From NCBI GenBank assembly GCA_023450535.1, contig JAEXGX010000152.1, positions 1-19,402 of the forward strand: 19,402 nucleotides of DNA, given 5' to 3'. The position numbers and the translations under genes are program-made. A model generated the notes under the pieces. It saw only the letters and a program-made list of their open reading frames with translations. It had not been told where the DNA came from and searched no databases. This stretch comes from Pseudomonadota bacterium. Its GTDB lineage: Bacteria > Desulfobacterota > Desulfovibrionia > Desulfovibrionales > Desulfovibrionaceae. Shown one piece after another: positions 7,823 to 14,041 of this stretch; within the stretch, counting starts at the first letter, position 1; every line of letters starts with the position of its first letter.

Positions 7823-7871
7823 CCCCCTGTACCTTGTTGTGAAGCATACGTTGCTGAAAAGGTGAACAACA

Positions 7872-8327
7872 ATGACATTCAAGGCTGACTTTCCGGAACG
7901 GGTGAAAAAAACCACGGAAAAACTCTTCAGGCAAGATTTGCTGAACTGCGCGGAATCCACGTTCAAGGCCATTCTTCTTGAAAGTGGCAGGCCCTGCCCA
8001 CTTGAAATTCTCGCCATGGCATCCGCTTTCGGCCGTGGTATGGGAGGCGCGGGCTGCTGCTGCGGCTCGCTTATCGGCGGAGAAATGGCCATTGGTGTTC
8101 TTTTCGGCAGAACGCAGGAAACCGGCCCCTGCCCCGCAGAATGTGACCGTCTTGCGCAATTGCTGCACGAGCGCTTTGTGGAACACAACCGGGTAAGTTG
8201 CTGTCGCATCCTCCATAAAGGGTTGCCATACGGAACTCCCGCACAGTTTGAATCCTGCGCGAAACGTACGGCGGAAGCCGCAGAAATTGCCGCACGCGTC
8301 ATTCTTGACGCTGCTGGCGCGCATTAA
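7872..8327 (+). CDS. C_GCAxxG_C_C family cysteine-rich protein
   Basis: The 151-residue protein is rich in Cys: C26, C42, C62-C64, C87, C91, C110-C111 and C129. The central GRGMGGAGCCCGSLIGGEMAIG (written here in two parts: GRGMGGAGCCCG, then SLIGGEMAIG) matches the family pattern in which a Gly-Cys-Ala/Cys-xx-Gly segment is flanked by single Cys residues. The family is thought to be redox-active or metal-binding, and its biochemical role is not established. It often occurs in strict anaerobes beside redox enzymes, as here beside the ferredoxin-nitroreductase. AAAGGTGA sits about 9 nt before the ATG. It is the last gene before a convergent, hairpin-rich intergenic region. Confidence 0.85.
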   Translation: MTFKADFPERVKKTTEKLFRQDLLNCAESTFKAILLESGRPCPLEILAMASAFGRGMGGAGCCCGSLIGGEMAIGVLFGRTQETGPCPAECDRLAQLLHERFVEHNRVSCCRILHKGLPYGTPAQFESCAKRTAEAAEIAARVILDAAGAH

Positions 8328-8417
8328 AAAAAGTCTTACCCGATTATGCATACAAAAAAGCATTAACGGATCCATACAAGAGCGCACAGTGCTCCTGCTT
8401 CAGATTGCGAAATAGAA

Positions 8418-8438
8418 CATTTCAACATTGAAATGCTC
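8418..8438. promoter_or_regulatory. Perfect inverted repeat CATTTCAA-CA-TTGAAATG followed by CTC
   Basis: The 8-bp arms are perfect (8418-8425 and 8428-8435). The site shares the ATTTCA...TGAAAT core and the following TGCTC with the elements at 6796 and 12288. It lies between two convergent genes, which argues against a simple promoter operator and for membership of an intergenic repeat family. Confidence 0.4.
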
Positions 8439-8475
8439 AGAATATTGATAAACCGTGGCTCCGCCCCGCACCCCG

Positions 8476-8628
8476 CCGGGGGAGATTATCTCCCCCGGAC
8501 CCCCATAATTATAACATAATAATGGGGGGGGCAGGAGCAGTTTGAGGGGGGGGGAGAAGCCTCCCCCAATGATGACAAACCCCGCTTCGCGGAGCTTGCG
8601 CCGTCTAAACCGCAAAGCGGCTTGACGG
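8476..8628. terminator. Array of four or five hairpins between convergent genes
   Basis: The 326-nt gap 8328-8653 has no gene. It contains CCGGGGGAGA/TCTCCCCCGG (8476-8498, 10 bp, loop TTA) and a 12-bp stem with one mismatch joining CCCCCAT (8500-8506) to ATGGGGG (8522-8528). GGGGGAG/CTCCCCC (8550-8567), CCGC/GCGG (8582-8592) and a nested CCGTC...GACGG stem (8601-8628) enclosing CCGC-AAA-GCGG follow. G-runs of 8 and 9 nt occur at 8524-8531 and 8546-8554. This fits a bidirectional terminator merged with REP-like repeats. Confidence 0.6.
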
Positions 8629-8653
8629 AAAGAAATAAAAAAAAATCAGTTAG

Positions 8654-10519
8654 TTACAGAGCACTTGATAACTTTGCCGAGCCAATGCCCGCTTTTTTGC
8701 ACTTGCGCCACAAGGTACTCGGCGCAATGCCCAGCATACGGGCTGCGCGGGTCCTGTTTCCTCCGGACCATTCCAATGCCCGCAGAATATGCCGAACTTC
8801 CATATCGTCCAGGCTGTCCCCCTGCTGCTCCGCCGTTTCACCAGTCTTAGCCTGCACGGGCAGATCCATCAGAGGAATCAGATCTTCTTCAGAAATCTCT
8901 GACAGGAATCCGCTTTTGCCAATATAGGTGACCACCAGACGTTCCATAAGGTTATGCAGTTCCCTGATATTGCCGGGGAAGGAATAAAGCCGCAACGCCT
9001 CCAGACATCCCCTGTTCAGGCGAAGATTCTCAACCCCATAACGAAAGCAGAAGCCGTTGAGAAAAGACTGGGCGATAAGCGGGATATCTTCCGCCCGTTC
9101 AGCAAGCCGGGGAACAGAGATGTGCAGAACGCCAATTCTGAAAAACAGTGCTTTTTCAAAACTTTTTTCTTTCATCATCTCAATCAGGTCGAGGTCGCTG
9201 GACGCGATCAGACGGATATCCGCCGAGAAAGGATTATCCACGTCATAGGGATAAAACGCCGGGTCCTCCAGCAGGCGTAAAAGTGTCATCTGGGATGATA
9301 AGGAAAGACTGCCGATCTTATCCAGAAACAATGTGCCACCCTTGGCCTGCTCGACTAACCCGTCCCCGCCTTCCCCTCGCTTTTCCGGATTTCCCATGAG
9401 AGTGGTTTCCAGTTTTTCCGGTGACAGCGAGGCACAATTGAGCTTTATGAACGGCCCGTCCTTGCGGGAGCTGGCTCGATGAATACTCTGGCCCAACACT
9501 TCCTTACCCGTCCCCATGTCTCCGGTCAGCAGCACCGGAGCATCGGAATCCGCAACCGAGCGAGCCATGCGGATAACATGCCCCATAGAACTCGACTGAT
9601 GAATGATATCATCAAAGGAATATCTGACTCTGGAACTTTCCTTTTTCCGCATCACAGGATGGGGAGAAAACGGCTGTTGTTCAATGAGCACCACTGATCC
9701 CTGATTCTTCCCCGTGGCGTTGAGCGGACGCGTCCGGCAGTAGAGGGTTCTGTTCCCCTGCCGCACCAAGCCGATGAACGGTTCATTGGCCAGAACCGCA
9801 TCCCGTACCTTTGACGAATGCAGAATGATATCGGTCTCCCGGCTCAGCGTGTCATAAGGGGAAACGAGCATGGCATGCTCGTCCAGAAAAAACATCTTCT
9901 GCCCCATGATATCGATAAGCGCCTCGCTCAGCGTCTGCTCCTTGTCCGTGCGATGCATAACAAACAGCATCTTTTCCGCTTCCCGAAAAACATCGAGCAC
10001 TGTCTCCGGGCGGCTGTGAAATGCCAGCCCTACCATGCCGCAGCGGCGAGCCTCCTCCGCCACTCTGCCGTGGCCCACAATTGTATACCCCTTTCCCGCC
10101 AATTCAGACACCACCTGGTGGATATCGTTCGGAGAATTGATCTTGCGGATGAAGATTTCCGTATCCGAGGCGAGCAGAGGTGCAATGCTCTGTCCAATCC
10201 GATATACAGGGCCAAAACCGATCATGGCGATACGGGAGCCATAGCTTCTGGCTTCCACCAGTACTTCAAGAATATCGCCCGCCAGAATAGGAATATCGAG
10301 AATGGGAATGTTCTGAAAGTGCTGCTGAAGCAGCAGGCTGGTTTCTCCCCGGCTGATGATCATGCGCGGGGTATTCTTCCTGGTTTTCAAAATCTCGACG
10401 GCCTGTTCGTACAGCCCCGTTTCCAGTGTGAACTCCGTGGACAAATAGCTGCGCAGGCTGTCGATCAGTTTGTACAGATCCTCATCCGGCGCAATGACAA
10501 GCAGTTCGTCGGCGTTCAT
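8654..10519 (-). CDS. PrpR-type enhancer-binding-protein homologue with degenerate AAA+ domain
   Basis: The 621-residue regulator has a PrpR_N sensor domain (about 1-190, with ISRGETSLLLQ and IPILDIPILAGDILEVLVEA), a PAS-like segment (about 200-285), an AAA+ domain (about 305-545) and a Fis-type HTH (RAARMLGIAPSTLWRKCKKAGI split at 591-600 and 601-612). Walker A is GDMGTGKE (333-340) and sensor II is FPGNIREL. The sigma-54-contacting GAFTGA loop is absent: after LMG the sequence is NPEKRGEGGDG. Walker B is FLDK (398-401), with Lys replacing the catalytic Glu. It therefore probably binds DNA and an effector but may not remodel sigma-54 holoenzyme, acting instead as a repressor or sigma-70 regulator, as known for TyrR-like relatives. 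GGGGGA precedes the ATG by about 5 nt. It lies between two catabolic clusters and is divergent from the second. Confidence 0.9.
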   Translation of the reverse strand: MNADELLVIAPDEDLYKLIDSLRSYLSTEFTLETGLYEQAVEILKTRKNTPRMIISRGETSLLLQQHFQNIPILDIPILAGDILEVLVEARSYGSRIAMIGFGPVYRIGQSIAPLLASDTEIFIRKINSPNDIHQVVSELAGKGYTIVGHGRVAEEARRCGMVGLAFHSRPETVLDVFREAEKMLFVMHRTDKEQTLSEALIDIMGQKMFFLDEHAMLVSPYDTLSRETDIILHSSKVRDAVLANEPFIGLVRQGNRTLYCRTRPLNATGKNQGSVVLIEQQPFSPHPVMRKKESSRVRYSFDDIIHQSSSMGHVIRMARSVADSDAPVLLTGDMGTGKEVLGQSIHRASSRKDGPFIKLNCASLSPEKLETTLMGNPEKRGEGGDGLVEQAKGGTLFLDKIGSLSLSSQMTLLRLLEDPAFYPYDVDNPFSADIRLIASSDLDLIEMMKEKSFEKALFFRIGVLHISVPRLAERAEDIPLIAQSFLNGFCFRYGVENLRLNRGCLEALRLYSFPGNIRELHNLMERLVVTYIGKSGFLSEISEEDLIPLMDLPVQAKTGETAEQQGDSLDDMEVRHILRALEWSGGNRTRAARMLGIAPSTLWRKCKKAGIGSAKLSSAL

Positions 10520-10569
10520 ATCTTCCCCCTTTTTTATGCGCAGTCGAATTGTTCACAAAAGCGATTATC

Positions 10570-10642
10570 ATTTCAAAATGAAATATCATGCATTTTAAAT
10601 ATTTCAAAATAAATCGATCTTTTTTGAAAATAATTTTCAAAA
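10570..10642. promoter_or_regulatory. Cluster of inverted repeats in the divergent regulator/lyase intergenic region
   Basis: The 259-nt AT-rich gap 10520-10778 separates the regulator from the lyase operon. It holds the perfect inverted repeat ATTTCA-AAA-TGAAAT (10570-10584), a half site ATTTCA (10601-10606) and a 9-bp inverted repeat of opposite polarity, TTTTGAAAA at 10622-10630 and TTTTCAAAA at 10634-10642. A GATAAT on the minus strand (10562-10567) could be a -10 box for the regulator gene, which would put the first repeat over its promoter. No convincing -24/-12 sigma-54 promoter was found. Confidence 0.5.
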
Positions 10643-10778
10643 CATAACTAACATACGCAAATATCTTCCAAAAAAATTTATCTTCTTCTGTCCTTATAAA
10701 TTTTTCAGCTTTTTATATTCTGCCTCATAAATCAGGAAAAGCAGCCCGGTTCGTATTTGTGTAAGGAGGCTTAACAAC

Positions 10779-11072
10779 ATGAAACATGTTCTCATGGCAC
10801 ATCCCGATGATTGCGTCGCCAACGCGCTCGATGACCTCCGCTCCGGAGACGTGTTCGTCTATTGCAACGAAAACAGGGAATGCCGACTGACGGCGAAAGA
10901 AGATATTCCCTTCGGATTTAAAGTCGCCATCGCCCCCATTCCTAAAGGAGGCGATATCATTAAATACGGCGAGGCTATCGGCAAGGCCTCATGCGACATT
11001 ATGATTGGCGACTGTGTGCATGTGCACAATGTGGAAGGCAAGCGCGGACGCGGCGATCAACAGGGAGTATAA
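10779..11072 (+). CDS. UxaA-family lyase small subunit (SAF domain; SuyA-like)
   Basis: The 97-residue protein is a stand-alone SAF domain as found at the N-terminus of altronate dehydratase. The family pattern is visible: HPDDCVANALDDL, DIPFGFKVAIAPI, GGDIIKYGEAIGKA and GDCVHVHNVEG. In SuyAB sulfolactate sulfo-lyase and in some sugar-acid dehydratases this domain is a separate small subunit next to the large one, as here, where the large subunit starts 2 nt after this stop. AAGGAGG lies about 10 nt before the ATG. It is the first gene after the divergent regulator region and likely opens the second operon. The substrate cannot be told from the sequence. Confidence 0.85.
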   Translation: MKHVLMAHPDDCVANALDDLRSGDVFVYCNENRECRLTAKEDIPFGFKVAIAPIPKGGDIIKYGEAIGKASCDIMIGDCVHVHNVEGKRGRGDQQGV

Positions 11073-11074
11073 CT

Positions 11075-12274
11075 ATGGAATTCATGGGATATGCGCGGCC
11101 TGACGGCAAAGTCGGGGTCAGAAATTATCTTTTGGTCTTTGCCGCCGGGCGTGGCACGGCCAATCTGGCCACCATGATCGCCGATTCCATCCGAGGGGCC
11201 AGGCTCTACATGGCTCCCAATGAAAACGGGCGCTCTGCCGATGACCGGAAAACACTCACCCGCACCATGATCGGATTGGCTAAAAACCCCAATGTCGGCG
11301 GTGTGCTCGTTGTTTCTCTCAAGGAGGATGGAGGATACCCAGAGTTCACTTACGACGGTATCATCGGTGAAATTGAAAGAAGCGGGAAACCCGTGGCACC
11401 CATTATCGTCGAGCGTGAAGGAGGCTTCTATCAGGCTCTTGGCAAAGGCATCCGCAGGGGCCGGGCACTGGCCCGCGAAATCAGCGCAAACCGCCGTGTT
11501 CCCTGCGACTTCGGCCAACTTTTTGTGGCCTGCAAATGCGGATATTCCGACGCGTCTTCAGGCATGGCGGGTAATCCCGTCATTGGCAACCTGTTCGACC
11601 GCCTTGTGGATGCAGGCGGCACGGCCATGTTCAGCGAAACAACGGAAGTCATCGGGGCTGAACATCTGGTCGCAAAACGCTTTACCAACAATGCGGAACG
11701 GGAAAAATTCCTCGCCGCAGTCAGGCGGGTGGAAAACGACGCTCTGAATGTCGGCCAGGACATCCGCACCATCAACCCCATTCCCGCCAATATCCAGGCC
11801 GGATTGACCACACTGGAAGAAAAATCGCTCGGCGCCATCGCCAAAGCCGGACATCGTCCGATTACGGAATGCCTGAAGTACGGGGAAATCCCCACTTCGC
11901 CGGGGCTCAAATTCATGGACTCCTGGATGTCTTCCAGCGCACTGTTCATCGGTTTTGCCGCATCCGGCGCGGCTATCACCATCTTTCAGATCGGCGGCGG
12001 AGCCATGCCCGAGCATTTTCCCGCGCCCACGGCGAATACCGGGCTTGTGGCCCCCACGTTATACGCCACAGGCAACCCCCGCACCTGGGAATCCGGTAGT
12101 GACGAACTGGATTTCAATTCCAGCCCGGTCATTACGGAAAAACGCTCTGTCGAGGAAGTCGGAGAACAGCTGGCAAAGGTTGTCTGCGGCATAGCCTCCG
12201 GCACCCTGACCCAGGGCGAAACGCTCAATGTCCGGGAACATCTGGAAGTGTATATGCGCACCCCAGGCCTGTAA
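11075..12274 (+). CDS. UxaA-family hydro-lyase/sulfo-lyase large subunit (SuyB-like)
   Basis: The 399-residue protein matches the UxaA C-terminal domain: GYARPDGKVGVRN (5-17), AGNPVIGNLFDRLVDAGGT (165-183), SETTEVIGAEHL (187-198), AGLTTLEEKSLG (242-253) and YGEIP. Several positions typical of sugar-acid dehydratases differ: the MDGPGND segment is MDSWMSS (281-287), TGRGTPFG is IGGGAMPE (306-313), and the metal/substrate GCE motif appears as CKCGYSDAS. This points to a distinct subfamily; SuyB of sulfolactate sulfo-lyase is one candidate, other 2-hydroxy-acid lyases are others. An ATG at 10991 in the same frame is inside the upstream gene and lacks a ribosome site; GGGAG at 11063-11067 supports ATG 11075. 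The 2-nt gap indicates coupled translation with the small subunit. Confidence 0.85.
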   Translation: MEFMGYARPDGKVGVRNYLLVFAAGRGTANLATMIADSIRGARLYMAPNENGRSADDRKTLTRTMIGLAKNPNVGGVLVVSLKEDGGYPEFTYDGIIGEIERSGKPVAPIIVEREGGFYQALGKGIRRGRALAREISANRRVPCDFGQLFVACKCGYSDASSGMAGNPVIGNLFDRLVDAGGTAMFSETTEVIGAEHLVAKRFTNNAEREKFLAAVRRVENDALNVGQDIRTINPIPANIQAGLTTLEEKSLGAIAKAGHRPITECLKYGEIPTSPGLKFMDSWMSSSALFIGFAASGAAITIFQIGGGAMPEHFPAPTANTGLVAPTLYATGNPRTWESGSDELDFNSSPVITEKRSVEEVGEQLAKVVCGIASGTLTQGETLNVREHLEVYMRTPGL

Positions 12275-12283
12275 CGAACGCAG

Positions 12284-12369
12284 AGCAATTTCACTTTGAA
12301 AATGCTCCCGAAGTCGAGCAGAACGAGACTTTGGCGCGACGCAGGAGCAACCGCAATTCCCTTGCGGCG
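12284..12369 (+). repeat. Intergenic element copy 2
   Basis: It lies 9 nt after the lyase stop. The inverted repeat AGCAATTTCA-CTT-TGAAAATGCT (arms 12284-12293 and 12297-12306) has one mismatch. A GC-rich tail contains the perfect hairpin CCGCAA-TTCCC-TTGCGG (12351-12367). The first 24 nt match the element at 6792 in 21 positions, and both end with GCGGCG. Confidence 0.5.
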
Positions 12370-12425
12370 TGAAGTTCCGACGTAAACATGAAACTTACGG
12401 GTCAGAATAGAGTGTCCTGGCTATG

Positions 12426-12431
12426 TATAAT
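12426..12431 (+). promoter_or_regulatory. Possible -10 box upstream of tctC
   Basis: A perfect TATAAT lies 33 nt before the tctC ATG. The -35 region at normal spacing (CAGAAT, 12403-12408) is poor, so an activator or read-through transcription would be needed. Weak call. Confidence 0.3.
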
Positions 12432-12463
12432 CACAAAGTTAAACAGCTCTAAAGGAGGCTGAC

Positions 12464-13426
12464 ATGTTGAAGCACACTTTCACTCTTGCCCTGGCTACGC
12501 TTATTTTTGCCACAGGCTCCGCACCTGCGACGGCGACGGATTATCCCGCCAAGGCCATTCAGGTCATCGTTCCCTGGGCGCCCGGCGGCGGCAGTGATAT
12601 CTCCGCCCGTATTGTGGCGGATCGAGCCAAAAAATACCTCAGTGAACCCATGGTCATCACCAACCTGACCGGTGCATCCGGCCTTAACGGTGCGCAAAAA
12701 GTCTTTAAATCCCCCGCTGACGGCTACACTCTGCTGTGGGAGCACCCTGCCAATCTGGCGGTGACACCGGCTGTTTCCAAAGCGAAGTACAGCTGGAAAG
12801 ATTTTGACATGGTCGGCTCCATCGGCGCTTCCGCCTTGGCCGTATTCGTCAAAGGAGACAGCAAATGGCAAGACATGAAGGCTGCCGTGGAGGAAATGAA
12901 GGCAAAGCCCGATGAAATCCGCTGGTGTACCACGCCCAATGCGGCTACCGGCTTCAATCTGTACGCCATTCAGGAAGTTTCCGGCGGGTTCAAGCCCGTC
13001 ATCATCCCTGCTCAGGGCGATAAAAACCGTATTGTGAGCGTGCTTGGAGGAAACAGCGACATCGCCGCCGTGGGCTTCACCTCCATTGTGCCGTACATGA
13101 GTTCCGGCGACGTCAAGGTGCTGGCCATGTGTTCCGCCGAGCGCAGCCCCTTTGCTCCTGACGTTCCTACCTTGAAGGAACAGGGCATCAATGCGACCTC
13201 CGAGTTTCTGTATTCCATTCTGGTTCCCAAGGGCACCCCGGAAAGCGTGAAGAAAACCCTGGCCGACGCCATGGAGAAGGCGGTTTCCGACCAGGAAACC
13301 GTTGATGCTCTTGCCCAGCAGGGAATCGTGGCCAAGTGGCGCAATGCGGAAGAAACTTCTGAAATATGGGAAGAGGAAAGCGCCCTCTATCTTCGCCTCG
13401 CCAAGGCCAACGGTCTGATGAAGTAG
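12464..13426 (+). CDS. tctC: Tripartite tricarboxylate transporter substrate-binding protein (TctC/Bug family)
   Basis: The 320-residue protein has a signal peptide (MLKHTFTLALATLIFATG, cleavage probably near ATA-TDYP at about residue 25) and a mature domain starting YPAKAIQVIVPWAPGGGSD, the standard opening of TctC/Bug proteins. SPADGYTLLW, DVPTLKEQGI and the C-terminal helix pattern agree. It would capture a carboxylate in the periplasm for TctAB. AAAGGAGG lies 6 to 8 nt before the ATG. A TTT system beside a UxaA-type lyase resembles sulfolactate loci (slcHFG with suyAB), but Bug-protein substrates cannot be read from the sequence. Confidence 0.93.
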   Translation: MLKHTFTLALATLIFATGSAPATATDYPAKAIQVIVPWAPGGGSDISARIVADRAKKYLSEPMVITNLTGASGLNGAQKVFKSPADGYTLLWEHPANLAVTPAVSKAKYSWKDFDMVGSIGASALAVFVKGDSKWQDMKAAVEEMKAKPDEIRWCTTPNAATGFNLYAIQEVSGGFKPVIIPAQGDKNRIVSVLGGNSDIAAVGFTSIVPYMSSGDVKVLAMCSAERSPFAPDVPTLKEQGINATSEFLYSILVPKGTPESVKKTLADAMEKAVSDQETVDALAQQGIVAKWRNAEETSEIWEEESALYLRLAKANGLMK

Positions 13427-13437
13427 TATCCCCACCA

Positions 13438-13464
13438 CCCCCGGCGGTGTTTTGCCGCCGGGGG
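13438..13464 (+). terminator. GC-rich 10-bp hairpin between tctC and tctB
   Basis: CCCCCGGCGG (13438-13447) and CCGCCGGGGG (13455-13464) form a perfect stem with a 7-nt loop. No U-tract follows. It starts 11 nt after the tctC stop, where a partial terminator or mRNA-stabilising structure would raise binding-protein output over the permeases. Confidence 0.65.
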
Positions 13465-13493
13465 GATGCTTCGCACTTTCCCACGGAGTCGAC

Positions 13494-13967
13494 ATGGAAA
13501 TCAAAAAAAAGATGGATATGGGGGCCGCTGTATTCCTGCTGCTGGCCATGGGTTTTCTGTACCAACAGACAACCGAGTTCAGTTCCGGCCTGTTTTCCAC
13601 CAACAGCCCGCAGTTCTTCCCGCTCCTGATGATCGGGCTGATCAGCATTCTCTCCCTGTGTCTCCTGTTTTCCAGTATCAGCATCAATGACCCCGCCGAA
13701 AAAGGACCCTGCCAGACCAATGCTTTTCGTCTTTCCTCCGGCATGATCCTGCAATTGTTTACCGTGCTTTTCCTCGGCCTGTATATAGTACTGCTGCCGA
13801 TCCTTTCCTACATACCTTCCACGCTCCTCTTTCTTTTTCTTACCATGGCCGCACTCGGAGGGCAGCGCGATTTCCGCACTCTGGCCACCTATTTCTGTAT
13901 CTCCTGCATAACTACAGGAGTTCTGTATTTTATATTCGCGCATATGCTCCAACTTTTTCTCCCCTGA
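13494..13967 (+). CDS. tctB: Tripartite tricarboxylate transporter small permease (TctB family)
   Basis: The 157-residue hydrophobic protein has four predicted membrane segments (about 10-28, 38-60, 80-115 as two helices, 128-152), the TctB pattern. MGFLYQQTTEFSSGLFSTNSPQFFPLLMIG (given here only as the N-terminal conserved region, residues 17-45) matches the family feature of a P.FFP segment before helix two. ATG 13494 is chosen because GGAG lies 6 nt upstream; an upstream in-frame ATG at 13452 would fall inside the intergenic hairpin. It acts with TctA in the inner membrane. Confidence 0.82.
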   Translation: MEIKKKMDMGAAVFLLLAMGFLYQQTTEFSSGLFSTNSPQFFPLLMIGLISILSLCLLFSSISINDPAEKGPCQTNAFRLSSGMILQLFTVLFLGLYIVLLPILSYIPSTLLFLFLTMAALGGQRDFRTLATYFCISCITTGVLYFIFAHMLQLFLP

Positions 13968-14041
13968 AGCCGAAGGCATTCATTGTACGACTACAATCCC
14001 GGCACAGAAGGCCTCTTCTGCCCTGTTGAACGGAGGAACAC

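Noticed and set aside
6983..8302. Minus-strand open frame of about 440 codons across the nitroreductase and C_GCAxxG genes
   Set aside because: It is antisense to two genes with clear cysteine and flavin motifs, and its translation shows no family pattern.
10740..10765. Possible sigma-54 promoter (CGGTTC...TTTGTG) before the lyase small subunit
   Set aside because: The -12 element reads TG instead of GC and the -24 element is weak; not better than chance.
12449..13744. Minus-strand open frame of about 430 codons across tctC and tctB
   Set aside because: It is a shadow of the GC-rich codon pattern of tctC and tctB; its translation is low-complexity in Gly, His and Arg.
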